Shown here: one piece after another, positions 47,901-56,320 of the stretch | Layout of the letters: each line of letters begins with the position of its first letter | How positions within the stretch are numbered: position 1 is the first letter of the stretch | Origin: Puffinus mauretanicus | Lineage: Eukaryota; Chordata; Aves; Procellariiformes; Procellariidae | DNA length: 64,000 bases | Assembly: GCA_023333565.1 (NCBI GenBank) | Contig: JAJKFH010000205.1 | Span: 62,001-126,000 of the forward strand | Direction of reading: 5' to 3' | Notes under the pieces: generated by a model | What the model was told of the DNA's origin: nothing | The model's input: the letters and a program-made list of their open reading frames with translations, nothing else | The model's database searches: none | Position numbers and translations under genes: made by a program

Positions 47901-49439
47901 GGCAGCACAGCGGGTCCACGGGATGAAGCCTCTCGAGTGCAGAGGCAGGAGTGCCAGGTCAGCGCGGCTCAGAGAGGGAACGAGATGTTGTCACCGTGCT
48001 CACCTTTTCCTGTCAAAAAAGGATGGAAAAGGGAGAAAAAAAAAAAAACAAAACAAGTTCCTCACCTTTCAATCTGCAGGGGGGTGGCAGCCCTTAGAGT
48101 GTCTGCCACCAGCCAGTTCAGCCCCTTGATCCACATATTGACCTCGTCCTCGGAAGTGGCTGTGGAAAGTGCACAGGAGAAATGGGAGGAAGGGACGTAG
48201 AAGCTGATCACCAACCCAAACCTCTTGGGAGTATCCCCAGCATCTCATATCCCCTATTCCTTCCTTCATCCCCTTTCTGATAACAGCTCCCTCCCGTGCA
48301 GATGCTCTGGCCGGCTCCTCTCCCCGCCGAGCTCCTGCTCCCCTCCCGGGGGGTGTCCGTGCCTGGCTGGACCCCTCGCCCCTCCATGTCACGCTCCCTC
48401 CTCCCTTCAGTTCCCGAGAGCTGGGGGGTTATCTTTGTCCCCAGGCAGTAATGCTCTGGCTGGCTCGGGTGACAGGCCAGCACCAGCTTGGGACTGTGTG
48501 CCAGCTCCTCCATAACCTCCCCGTCCGCAGCTCCATCCTTTCTGAGGGCAGAAGTGCTGCCTCTGTCCCCGTGTCCCGCAGCACTAGCCAGAAGGCAGAT
48601 TTGCCATGGACGTTAAGGAGTCGGCATGACTGCCACCATCAGTGCTCGTCTACGTGGGTTTAAACAGGACACAAGACTGCGTACTGGTAGCAGAAAAAGA
48701 TATCGTCCGTCAGCTGAACTGCAGCCAGTGATGATGAGCCTGTCCTCCGCCTGAACGCGAGGAGACTCAACGGCATAAACCTCCCCTCTTTCAATAGCAA
48801 AACATAAAGCTGGGTGCTCCAAGTCAACAGAGGAAAGCCGAGACCAACACCTCAGAGGTACCGAGGCTTCCCGAGTTACCGTTTGCCACCGGCAGCGTTT
48901 TCTCGCTCAGAATTGCAAAGCAGAAGTGAGCGAGGTTTTACCACTTCATGCGTGGGGCCAGTTACCACAACGCAGCTGATGAACAACATGGCAAGCTGAG
49001 ATAAAACACTTTATTTCAAGCCCATTTGAACTAGGGGCTTCAGTTCACCCAACTTTTGGGTTTACCGGGCAAATTAACTGACTTAACGAGGGATTGGATG
49101 TGTACCCTTCAGGGAACCGGTGTCCCCTTCTTCCAAAGACACCTCCTCGTGTGGTGAAAAGAGCATCTGCCCAGGGATATGTTCCAGCCCACTCGTGGAA
49201 GGATGCATCGGAAGTTTGGCTCCTGTGGTGATGAGGTGCCTGCCCAACCCTGCCCTGGCACAGTCCCGGGGCCACAAGTGCTTTACCTTGCAAGCTGAGG
49301 GTCTTCAGCCGGAATTCTGTGCCATAGAGGACAACGAAGCAGTGAGACTGGTCCGGTCGGAAACATGGATCCTCCTGGTACCGGTCAAAATCACGTGAGT
49401 TTTTTCCTGGACGAATCTCTTTGATTTCACGAATATCCA
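23939..49439 (-). CDS. PLCG1: PLCG1, phospholipase C gamma 1, exons 2-32 (5' partial)
   Basis: PLCG1 hydrolyses phosphatidylinositol 4,5-bisphosphate to diacylglycerol and inositol trisphosphate at the plasma membrane, downstream of receptor tyrosine kinases and antigen receptors. The window holds 31 exons in consistent phase, about 3650 coding bases (1215 residues), with GT-AG introns throughout. Human PLCG1 is about 1290 residues, and the missing roughly 72 fit exon 1. Domains in order are PH (end), EF hands, X-box with the catalytic histidines of SSSHNT and YHGHT, split PH, nSH2 (FLVRES), cSH2 (FLVRKR), SH3 ([15 protein letters not shown]), Y-box, C2 and tail. Counterparts of Tyr771, Tyr775, Tyr783 and Tyr1253 are present. 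The protein ends [10 protein letters not shown]. Introns between exons 2 and 32 are mostly 0.1-1.2 kb and show no other gene; the two largest (intron 4, 4.8 kb; intron 27, 1.8 kb) are listed separately. PLCG2 is excluded by the exon 20 linker and the C-terminal sequence. Confidence 0.96.
24323..24510 (-). CDS. PLCG1: PLCG1 exon 31, C-terminal tail with phospho-tyrosine
   Basis: It encodes (Q)ENGEINLFS... through [13 protein letters not shown] to SRER, donor AG/GTATGC. The Tyr in SRYQQP corresponds to human Tyr1253. The acceptor is a tandem AAGCAG, so the exon starts at 24510 (with Gln) or 24507 (without). A long T run precedes it on the coding strand. Confidence 0.92.
25125..25213 (-). CDS. 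PLCG1: PLCG1 exon 30, end of C2 domain
   Basis: It encodes [19 protein letters not shown] to IDIFPSK, with acceptor TGTAG/GTTTC and donor AAG/GTAAGG. The phase matches exon 29 (G/GT gives Gly). Confidence 0.93.
25511..25672 (-). CDS. PLCG1: PLCG1 exon 29, C2 domain
   Basis: It encodes [18 protein letters not shown] through [14 protein letters not shown] to VKGLKTG. Acceptor GACTAG, donor G/GTAAAG. Confidence 0.93.
25842..25956 (-). CDS. PLCG1: PLCG1 exon 28, C2 domain
   Basis: It encodes [18 protein letters not shown] to KQKTEIV, 38 codons plus one base. Acceptor GCCCAG, donor G/GTGAGT. Confidence 0.93.
25957..27756 (-). other. PLCG1: PLCG1 intron 27, 1.8 kb
   Basis: No coding exon or recognised repeat is seen in it; open frames on either strand look like chance GC-rich frames. 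Confidence 0.8.
27757..27905 (-). CDS. PLCG1: PLCG1 exon 27, Y-box/C2 junction
   Basis: It encodes [19 protein letters not shown] to VEPLSISIE. Acceptor CTCCAG, donor GAG/GTCAGT. Confidence 0.93.
28632..28667 (+). repeat. 18-bp tandem duplication
   Basis: AGAGCCCCTCCTAGACCC is repeated twice head to tail within PLCG1 intron 26. Confidence 0.85.
28770..28994 (-). CDS. PLCG1: PLCG1 exon 26, Y-box
   Basis: The largest PLCG1 coding exon in the window, 225 bases. It encodes [18 protein letters not shown], then [18 protein letters not shown] and [16 protein letters not shown], the conserved second half of the catalytic barrel. Confidence 0.94.
29445..29541 (-). CDS. PLCG1: PLCG1 exon 25, start of Y-box
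   Basis: It encodes [17 protein letters not shown] to [10 protein letters not shown]. Acceptor TTGGCAG, donor A/GTGAGC. Confidence 0.93.
30085..30242 (-). CDS. PLCG1: PLCG1 exon 24, split PH second half
   Basis: It encodes [19 protein letters not shown] to [13 protein letters not shown]. Acceptor GCACAG, donor CGG/GTGAGT. Confidence 0.93.
31029..31101 (-). CDS. PLCG1: PLCG1 exon 23, split PH
   Basis: It encodes [16 protein letters not shown] to DVPSCQI. The acceptor is CCCAGCAGCAG, so the exon may begin at 31101, 31098 or 31095, giving QQ, Q or no Gln before LDEN. Human PLCG1 has one residue (His) there. Confidence 0.88.
31223..31319 (-). CDS. PLCG1: PLCG1 exon 22, end of SH3
   Basis: It encodes [20 protein letters not shown] to LEPERE. 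The ALYDY-type SH3 ends here with the PSNYV motif that contacts proline-rich ligands. Confidence 0.94.
31567..31670 (-). CDS. PLCG1: PLCG1 exon 21, SH3 domain
   Basis: It encodes [19 protein letters not shown] to EKQEGG, 34 codons plus two bases. Acceptor GTTGCAG, donor TG/GTGAGT. Confidence 0.94.
32082..32159 (-). CDS. PLCG1: PLCG1 exon 20, regulatory tyrosine linker
   Basis: Exactly 26 codons, phase 0 at both ends: [16 protein letters not shown] followed by [10 protein letters not shown]. The three Tyr correspond to human Tyr771, Tyr775 and Tyr783. Phosphorylation of Tyr783 relieves autoinhibition by engaging the C-terminal SH2. Confidence 0.95.
32503..32683 (-). CDS. PLCG1: PLCG1 exon 19, second half of cSH2
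   Basis: It encodes [19 protein letters not shown] to LEKIGTA. Acceptor TTCCAG, donor GCG/GTGAGT. Confidence 0.94.
32780..32841 (+). repeat. GGGAGATGGGAGAAG purine-rich simple repeat
   Basis: Imperfect reiterations of GATGGGAGA lie in PLCG1 intron 18. Confidence 0.7.
33018..33137 (-). CDS. PLCG1: PLCG1 exon 18, first half of cSH2
   Basis: It encodes [18 protein letters not shown] and [19 protein letters not shown]. The Arg of FLVRKR is the phosphotyrosine-binding residue. Donor CG/GTGCGT. Confidence 0.94.
33599..33799 (-). CDS. PLCG1: PLCG1 exon 17, second half of nSH2
   Basis: It encodes [17 protein letters not shown] through [17 protein letters not shown] to TNAHESK. Acceptor TCCGCAG, donor GA/GTGAGT. 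Confidence 0.94.
34095..34282 (-). CDS. PLCG1: PLCG1 exon 16, first half of nSH2
   Basis: It encodes [19 protein letters not shown] through [16 protein letters not shown] to YTLSF. The FLVRES arginine for phosphotyrosine binding is present. Confidence 0.95.
34516..34617 (-). CDS. PLCG1: PLCG1 exon 15, split PH first half
   Basis: 34 codons, phase 0 at both ends: [19 protein letters not shown] to the acidic NEDEEEQKE. Confidence 0.93.
34618..35561 (-). other. PLCG1: PLCG1 intron 14
   Basis: Nothing recognisable is seen beyond ordinary intronic sequence. Confidence 0.75.
35562..35684 (-). CDS. PLCG1: PLCG1 exon 14, start of split PH
   Basis: 41 codons, phase 0: [16 protein letters not shown] to [10 protein letters not shown]. 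Donor CAC/GTACGT. Confidence 0.93.
36118..36286 (-). CDS. PLCG1: PLCG1 exon 13, X-box
   Basis: It encodes [19 protein letters not shown] to [14 protein letters not shown]. The SIED acidic residues belong to the calcium-binding active site. Confidence 0.94.
36655..36775 (-). CDS. PLCG1: PLCG1 exon 12, X-box catalytic core
   Basis: It encodes [18 protein letters not shown] to EHAFVTS. The first His of YHGHT matches catalytic His380 of human PLCG1. Confidence 0.94.
37108..37193 (-). CDS. PLCG1: PLCG1 exon 11, X-box
   Basis: It encodes [19 protein letters not shown] to MGCRCIE. Acceptor TGAAAG, donor C/GTGAGT. Confidence 0.93.
37194..38018 (-). other. PLCG1: PLCG1 intron 10
   Basis: No exon or recognised repeat is seen. 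Confidence 0.75.
38019..38137 (-). CDS. PLCG1: PLCG1 exon 10, start of X-box
   Basis: It encodes [17 protein letters not shown] to [14 protein letters not shown]. The His of SSSHNT matches catalytic His335. Donor AC/GTAAGG. Confidence 0.94.
38138..38902 (-). other. PLCG1: PLCG1 intron 9
   Basis: No exon or recognised repeat is seen. Confidence 0.75.
38903..39004 (-). CDS. PLCG1: PLCG1 exon 9, EF-hand to X-box linker
   Basis: 34 codons, phase 0: [20 protein letters not shown] to EPYFSLDE. Acceptor TTTGCAG, donor GAA/GTAAGA. Confidence 0.93.
39005..40043 (-). other. PLCG1: PLCG1 intron 8
   Basis: GC-rich in the middle (about 39380-39560). No exon or recognised repeat is seen. Confidence 0.75.
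40044..40116 (-). CDS. PLCG1: PLCG1 exon 8, EF-hand region
   Basis: It encodes [20 protein letters not shown] to EYQR. Its leading G pairs with the AG ending exon 7 to give Arg. Confidence 0.9.
40117..41253 (-). other. PLCG1: PLCG1 intron 7
   Basis: It holds the possible CR1 fragment at 40385-40600 and otherwise nothing recognised. Confidence 0.75.
40385..40600 (+). mobile_element. possible diverged CR1 LINE fragment
   Basis: GAAGGGCAGCAAAAATCATT and AAGGGGTGATTGTAGACAGG resemble forward CR1 3' coding phrases. The copy is very diverged and its limits are approximate. Confidence 0.35.
41254..41276 (-). CDS. PLCG1: PLCG1 exon 7, 23-nt microexon
   Basis: The acceptor CTTTTACAG is followed by codons for MDVPFLE and AG, then the donor GTGGAT. 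It aligns with MDLPFLEASTLR in human PLCG1 but is four codons shorter. Joined to exons 6 and 8 it keeps frame ([16 protein letters not shown]). Confidence 0.8.
41613..41696 (-). CDS. PLCG1: PLCG1 exon 6, EF-hand region
   Basis: 28 codons, phase 0: [18 protein letters not shown] to MFSAQKM. Acceptor CCACAG, donor ATG/GTAAGA. Confidence 0.93.
41697..42551 (-). other. PLCG1: PLCG1 intron 5
   Basis: No exon or recognised repeat is seen apart from an A run near 41704-41714. Confidence 0.75.
42552..42636 (-). CDS. PLCG1: PLCG1 exon 5, EF hand
   Basis: It encodes [17 protein letters not shown] to FLRERLT. Acceptor CCCCAG, donor ACA/GTGAGT. Confidence 0.93.
42637..47477 (-). other. PLCG1: PLCG1 intron 4, 4.8 kb
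   Basis: No exon was found. It has an AT-rich patch at 44680-44815, a short imperfect 39-bp tandem duplication at 46882-46959, and a TATA-like plus E-box/KLF motif cluster around 45898-45965. Open frames in it look like chance. Confidence 0.75.
46882..46959 (+). repeat. imperfect 39-bp tandem duplication
   Basis: TCCCTTCCCTTAACTCCTCG at 46882 recurs as TCCCTTCCCTTATCTTCTCA at 46921. Each is followed by a related TGACRGGT phrase, so the period is 39. Confidence 0.65.
47478..47525 (-). CDS. PLCG1: PLCG1 exon 4, 48 nt
   Basis: It encodes [15 protein letters not shown] and parts of the flanking Arg codons, the first EF-hand helix and loop. Acceptor TGTTTAG, donor AG/GTAAGA. Confidence 0.92.
48066..48159 (-). 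CDS. PLCG1: PLCG1 exon 3, end of N-terminal PH domain
   Basis: It encodes [20 protein letters not shown] to TPLQIE. Acceptor TTCCACAG, donor AG/GTGAGG. Confidence 0.93.
48160..49286 (-). other. PLCG1: PLCG1 intron 2
   Basis: No exon or recognised repeat is seen. Confidence 0.75.
49287..49439 (-). CDS. PLCG1: PLCG1 exon 2, N-terminal PH domain
   Basis: It encodes [20 protein letters not shown] to [10 protein letters not shown]. The first two bases (TG) finish a codon begun in exon 1, which reads as Val if that exon ends in G. Acceptor TCTCTTAG. Confidence 0.94.
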
Positions 49440-51354
49440 CTAAGAGAAAGGGAAAACAAAAGGGGAGTTCAGCGAATAGCTTCAAATTCCCATGAAGATG
49501 GAGGAGAAGGAAGGGCACGGATAAAGCGGTTTTAGTCATCTGGAGAGCTGGATTACCACCCATTACAGGATGGCAGACCCAGGCATGCCTACGGCACTGG
49601 GGTACCAGGCTCTGAACAGCAAACTGCGTTTCCCTGGCTCTGCTGGAAAGCAAGGATGGGACGGCTGCCCCAGCCCAGGCAGAGAGCTGCCAGACGTCCG
49701 AGGACAGTGGGGAGCTGCTGGGGATGGTGCCTTGTAGAGGGACTCACTGATGGCAACAAGTGACCATCACAGCAGCCTCCCAGTCCTCTCCTGCCACCGC
49801 TGATGCCACCCAGAGCTCTAGCACAGCACCGCCAGCCTGGTCCTCGGCACAGCCACAGGTGCCCGGGTCCTCCCAGAGAAGCTGCCCCGCACTTCTCCCC
49901 TTTGACAAGCCCTTCAAGAGCCCCAGCCTGCTCCTCAACCTCTCAAAGCAGCAGAGACCTTACCACTTATCTTGCACATCTCTCTTGCCGCGTGTGGTTG
50001 TGCACGCACAAAGCCTGTAAGCACAGCTCCTTCTTACCGGATCCCTAGGAAGCCTCCCCAGCCACCACCCCCCTATTTACCTCTGTGCCCCCCAAGAACA
50101 GTTGGGTGTCTCACCCGCGGCGATCCCCAGGCACGATGAGCAGAGGGCAGCGCTACCGCTACTGCAAGCTCCTTCGCCCTTCAGCTTCACACTTCACGCT
50201 TTCCTCTTCCTCCACCCAACATACCTCTGCAAACTGCACTTTTTTTTTGTCTTTCAAGACAGCAACTGTTTTGTTTTTTTTTTTTAAACAAAGCTTTTTT
50301 ACAGAGGTGAACCCTCTGAGGGCGCAGCCTCCTGCCCAGCTGGGTGAAATCCTGTTTGCAGCTACTGCGTCTTACAGACACCATAGATTTAAGATCCGCT
50401 CCTCTCCAATTCAAGTTAGATACTGAATCTTCAGTTGATTCTTGGTTTAAACAACTTGATGGTGGCCCTGCCTCCCCCCTCCCCACTTTCACCCTAAATT
50501 ATGTCTGCATTTTCTGGCATCTCCCCCCTGCCCCGTTAGCATCCTCCCAGCTCCTCCCAGCACTACCAGGATGCCCAGGGCAGTCCCTGCCTTCATACAG
50601 GCACCATCTTCACCAAGAAAGCTCTGTCTTCCTTAGCCAAAGAGGGATGAAATGTTTATCATCTCTGGGTGGTGTTCAGAAGGCCACAGAAGAAAGCACA
50701 GTGCAAGGATCAACCAAGCCCAACCTCTGGAGATCCAGTTGTGGTGGATCTGCCACAGCTCTGGAGCAGATTCGACTGCAGCGACCCCCGTCATGCTTCC
50801 AGGCAGAATCCCCCTCCCCACCTCACCGCCAAACACCTTCCAGAGAGACCACATTAGAAAAAGCATGAAAACAGCCAAATCTCCGGAGAACATTTGAATT
50901 ACAGACACCACCAGGGAGGTCTGGTATCAACAACCTAAACATATGCAAGGTGCTGGTCAGAACTAGAGCTGAGGAGGTGCGATAACAGCTCAGGGCTCCC
51001 ACCTCTCACGGTTTTGTATCGTACGCATAAAACGAGTCCCATGGATTTTTTTTTTTAAACAAAAAAGCTTCTTTTTGAACCTGTGGCAGCGACAGAGGGG
51101 GCTATTGTGAGAGGGCAAGCCCAGATTGCAGAGGAAAGCTCAGAAAGTTGCATCTCTTGCCAGATGGGAGACTGCAGGGTCCCGGGTCATGAAGCTGGTC
51201 ATTCAGTTGGACAGCGTGTTACCCTGGCCAGGGCTGGGGCTGGTGACTCCAGGGAGCTGTGCTTATGTTTATTATTCTCATGCACGTCCCTAATGTCAAC
51301 GTGCTTCCTCCTGGGAATGGCTGAAGAGGGCAAGATGAACTGCAAGCAACCAAG

Positions 51355-51509
51355 TCATGGTCAAATCCCCATCCCTGGAAACATTCAAGGCCAGGTTGGA
51401 CGGGGCTCTGAGCAACTTGATCTAGTTGAAGACACCCCTGCCTGTGGCAGGGGGGTTGGACTAGATGACCTTTAAAGGTCCCTTCCAACCCAAACTATTC
51501 TATGATTCC
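51355..51509 (+). mobile_element. CR1 LINE 3' end
   Basis: Typical avian CR1 3' UTR phrases occur in order: CCCCATCCCTGGAAACATTC, GGGGTTGGACTAGATGACC and GGTCCCTTCCAACCC, ending with ATTCTATGATTC. It is 5'-truncated, as most CR1 copies are, and carries no open frame. Confidence 0.92.
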
Positions 51510-54086
51510 AAATGAAACCCCCAGACGGTGCCCACCAGATGATGGCTGGGGCAGGGCAGGCAGCACCACCATCACAGCAGGCTTCTGGGACACGGGGACA
51601 GCACCGTTCTGAGGATATTCCTTAGGTTGTAGGCAACCTCAGCAGCTGTCCCCGGTGGGCCAACGCAAAGGTGACCAAGGTAAGGCAGCAGTGTGACCAT
51701 AAGGGACAGCCCAGGGTGGCGAGAGCCGACCCCGGCAGGTCCTGGCAGCGAAGGGCAGGGCAAATCCAGGCGTGGGGCGGGCGAGGAGGCAGACCTGCCC
51801 GGCTCCAGTGTGGGTGGCAAATCCGATGGTGCGGCTACAACACCATCCTGGCAGCTTCAGCTGTGGCTCGTGGAGAAGAGGAGCAGATAACTCCAGCCAG
51901 CTACCTGGGAGCTGTGCTCCTCTGCAAAGGGCAGCTGTGAGCACGCCCCAGCGTTAAACACCAAGTCAGAAGGAGCTGAAGAGACGCTGGTAAGGGAGCA
52001 TCTCGCAGCCTCCCTCCCCGGAGAAAATTCTGGGAAAGGACTCTCATTGCCGTAAAACAAAGAGACAACAACAACAGCAACAAGGAAAAAAAAAAACCCC
52101 AAACCCAAGAATCCTTGCTTCCTGGAAAAATAGTTTCTTAAATGCTCAGGGGAATCAAATAACAACATTTCTGAGTCACGTTTCCAAAGCAGATGATGCT
52201 TCTGAGCAATGTGGGACGGAGATTACTGCAAACCTGGCGTGTAATTCATCCCAATTAAACTCCACTTACTGCACTCACTGTGGATCGACTGGCCTTTCAT
52301 TTCAATTTACTGCAGTTTAAAACTAGCCAGAAATGCGACCTGCTCATCACCCGCAGCAGCAGCCAGCAGCACTGAACTGCATCGCCAGAGACGACGCTCG
52401 CTCCAAACGAACACCACGGCAAGCCAGACACCGGGCTTGACTTTGGGGAGACTCGTAAACCCCACGGGAGGAATGTGGGATCCTCTCTCGGCAGGATACA
52501 CCGTGGGTGTGCGTCTGGGGGTGATGGCAGCCCGCTCACTGCCTGGCGCAGGACGTATCCAGACTGACCACTGCAATAATCCTCCAAAGCTCATCGACTC
52601 GGGACAAGAGCACAGAAAGACCCGGTTCTTTGGAGCTGCAAAGGAAGGACAGACAAGCTCCCTAAAATAAGCAAGGGTGTGACTTTTTAAGGCATCACCT
52701 ATCCTTTGGAAATGAGCTGGCTGGAAGTTCAAACGTTAGCGTGCCCTGCCGTAACCTGCCCATGTGCTCACATCCTTCGTGACACAGCGTGTTATTTTAG
52801 ACCTTCAAAAACCGTATCACAGTTAAGGTCTTTGCATCCAGGACACGCGCAGCAGGGCTGAAGACTAATCCTGTCTTTGCAGGATGCAGGGCTTGACCAA
52901 CGCAGTGGGAAAGAACTGGCAGCTGGGTTTTCATGGTAGTTTACCAGGCAATAACTACTGAAGGAAGGTGCCAAAATATTAACGGCCTTCCTTTGCATCA
53001 CGCTGCAAGCGTCTCGTCTCCGCTTTGGGATGCCGCAGCGTGCTAACTATGCCCTGCACTCACCTCTCGCTGCACGGAGCACCGGCGGGTTAGTAAGTAA
53101 GTAGTAAGACGGCTATTGTTACAAACTGCATACCTAAAATCCACGCAATGGAGAGAGCCCTGGAGCAAGCGAGGCGCTTATCAAAGACAGAAGCACGCAG
53201 GGAATTCCTAGGGCGAAGGGCAGCCTCTGCGAGGACCCTGCACCCGGAGGGAGCGGGGTAAAAAACCTCCAGCCCACGCACGCTTGCAGCTGCTTGCTCA
53301 TCTCTCTCATCCTCCCAAACATGCCTGCATGTGCCGGGGAGAAGGCGGGTTAGGGTTTGGTTTGCGCAGCCCTCTTCTTGCCGCAGAGCAGCAGATCAGC
53401 CTCTCGAACCCCGCTGCCTCTACTGACTCAAACACCTTCCCGGCCCCCTTGCAGCATGGAAGGAAATGACTCTCAGCAGGAAGCACAGCAAGCACAAATG
53501 CCACCATCCCGACCAAGCAAGCACCGAAACGCTGCTTCCCTGCACCGACCCCGGGTCCTCCCCTCTGCCAGCGCAGGTCAGGGAGCCGCCGTGCACGGGG
53601 GAAGGAGAGGTGAAGACATCTTGCTCTACCCCAGGTCTCGCTGGGGTTTTCTCTCGCTAATTCTGCTCGTGTCAGCTCCGTGAGTTGCTGCAGCTCCTGG
53701 GTAACCCCAGCTTCGCACAGCACCAGGCAGGGCTCGCTGCCGCAGCCGAGCGGTGCAAAACCTGCTCCGGGTGGGTTTTGCAGCCTGGGCTGAGCGCTGC
53801 TCAACCTCAGCTTTGCTACTGCCAGAAAAGCTGCAGGAAAGCTTGCGACCGGCTCGCGGGCCTGCAGGCCACGAAGGCAGAGCCTACAAACCCCATCTCC
53901 CCTTGCCCTCCCCTCTCCCCCACGCCCGGCTGCCACCTCTCCCCATCCTCCCGCCTGTCCCCACCGCCGCCAGGCACGTTATTCCAGACGATAAACCAAA
54001 CCCCAAGCCCTAACTATTTCCACCGCGGCATGCGAGGGCCCCGAGTCGAACACAGCCGTCTCCGCGCACCCCGGCCGCCCTCCTGC

Positions 54087-54102
54087 CGGTAAACAGGAAA
54101 CC
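54087..54102 (+). promoter_or_regulatory. FOX:ETS-like composite site in PLCG1 intron 1
   Basis: GGTAAACAGGAAACC overlaps a forkhead core (GTAAACA) with an ETS core (AGGAA), the arrangement described for endothelial FOX:ETS enhancers. A single match is weak evidence. Confidence 0.2.
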
Positions 54103-55507
54103 CAGCGCCCGCGGCAGCCTCCCCGCGCTCCCGGGCTTGGGCCACCCTTGTCTTTTAGTCCCCCCCAGCTGCTCCCACCGCGGCTGCCGCAGCAAGTGCT
54201 GTGGGCTGCTGATCCCAGGCACTTGGATCTGCTCGCCAGCGCCTGCGTTTACTTGGGCAGAGCCCTGCGGCTTTGCAATCCTGCAGGGAGGGTTGTGGGG
54301 GGAGCCCGGACCCCCCAGGGCAGGCAGGCAGGGGAAGCTGGCAGCCAGCCTTGAGCAGGGAGTGGAAATTAAAAAGGAGAGGGCAGGCGAGGTGGAAGCG
54401 CAGCAGGGGTTCTCCACGAGTGCAATGAACGGAGAACTGCGGAGTGCACGCTGGAAATGACACCTAACCACCGCTCCGCCACCCTCAGCACCAGCAAGCT
54501 CCCCAGGTGAGCGGTGGCGTGGGCTCCGTGACAGTGGCCCACGAGTGCCACCATGGGTTCTTGCTGGCAAAGACCTACCAGGGATGCGGCCAAAGACTAG
54601 GGGATGAGCATCTGGTGGGGCCCCAGCACCGCGGGTCATATGCACGCCCAGGCAGAGGAACAAGTGGCAGGTAATCCAGGATGAATCCTTCAAAGATAAG
54701 TACCCTGTCACCGGGGTGAGCCACATCTCCTCCTCCCCGAGCTGCCCTCTCCCAGACCATGCTGTGGAAGGCAGCAGACACTGCTGGTGAAACTGGTAGA
54801 CACCTTCAGACACTGAAGGTAGAAACTGGTCTTCATCCCATGCAGATAGCGGCAGGAGGAGGAGGAACTTGGTGCCGCAGCAATGGCAGAGGTAGAGGGA
54901 AGCTCTCTGCTGGAATATAAACCCTGCTGTGGTCTGGCAGGGCTGAGATCTCAGAGCAGGGACCAGCAGCAAGCAAGGACAGACGAGCAGCAGATGAGAC
55001 GGGAGGCCTGGAGCACGCTGGCCGCACTCCAGCCCTCCCAGGCGGGTGTGCAGGCAGCAGCCAGGAGAGGCTCTGGGAAGGAGGCAGCAAAGCCCATCCA
55101 GCCCGGAGATGCTCTAAGCTCCTCACATGGTTCCACGTTGCACGCCGAGCCGTGCAAAGAGGTTGTGTCCTTCACAGGCTCCCAAACTTCCCCCCCCCAG
55201 GCTACCACCAGCAGAAAGGCTTGGCCCTCCACTTGCCTCCAGTACTTTAAAAAAAAAAAAAAAAAAAGGACGTGGTCACATTTCTGGGCAAAGAGCCTTC
55301 CCTTCAGCAGGAGTGGGTTGCATCAGAAAGAAAAAGCTGACCCCAGATCCACCCCCCGCACCATTTAAGAAAAAAAAATAAAACACACAACCAAATTACC
55401 CTCTGGTTACATGAAAACCAGATCCACCCTTAAAGTCATTTAAAACTGAAACTTCATCCAAGCCTCGCTTAACCGCTGATGGATAGGGTGTTGTAATGTG
55501 TAAGGAT

Positions 55508-55590
55508 AAGGACACCCTGGAACGGGCTCCGAGGGTTGCAAAATCTCCATCTCCAGAGGATTTTTGGAAAGATGTAAAACTGATTAAAGA
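55508..55590 (+). mobile_element. CR1 LINE fragment, diverged
   Basis: TGGAACGGGCTCCGAGGGTT and AAATCTCCATCTCCAGAGGA match the CR1 phrase that precedes the 3' terminus (TGGAACAGGCTGCCCAGGGA type). An A-rich tract follows. Confidence 0.6.
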
Positions 55591-56259
55591 AAAAAAAAAA
55601 ACACAAAAAAACCCCAAAACAAAACCCAAAACTGACAAAAAGAGGGTTTAGCCCAGATTACCTTCCGGGATGGATTTACTGGGGACAGCCTCCAAGAAAA
55701 CACCCACCCCCCCAACAAGCATGGCTGGGTGCAGCGTCTCTCCCTGGGGACAGTGCAGTGACAGCCACGTGGTCACTCCCGGACCTGCAGGCTACTCACT
55801 CTGGCAATGAAAAAGAGTTTAAAAACCCAAAATCTTCCTGCTGTTTAACGTGGTGGATCCCACCGAGCACAACCCTGCGGTCATCCCTAGGCTTCCCATT
55901 GCTGGAAGGGGCGCTGGGCAGTCAGGTCCCAGGGAAAGGTGCAGAGGGAAAAAGAGGGGAAAAAGACACGAGTCATGTGCGTGTGGGTAAAAATAAGAGA
56001 AATCTATAACGCAACAGCATGGAGAACAAAGTAGCGCCATCTCCTTCTTAATATTTCAGTGGAAGCCCCCTGAAATGGATGTTGAAGCCAGCACTAGATG
56101 CCAAGAGCTGCAGGAGGCTGGAAGGATGCAGCCAACCTCCTCGTGCCGGGGTTCACCAGCCAGTTTATCACCCCGCCAGCAACCCTGCCCAGCCCGCGGC
56201 TGCTCCGCACCCGCTCAACGCTTCGGATTTGCTGACTGCAACCAAACACCGCTCAGCAA

Positions 56260-56320
56260 AAAAAAAAAAAAAAAAACAAAAAAACAAACAAAAAACCAAA
56301 AACCCCAACCAAAAATCCCC
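56260..56320 (+). repeat. A-rich low-complexity tract
   Basis: An uninterrupted A run followed by CAAAA/ACCAAAAACCCC reiterations. Confidence 0.8.

Noticed and set aside
54010..54972. 320-codon minus-strand open frame in PLCG1 intron 1
   Set aside because: Low-complexity, Pro/Gly/Arg-rich translation with no domain or splice support; expected by chance in GC-rich sequence.
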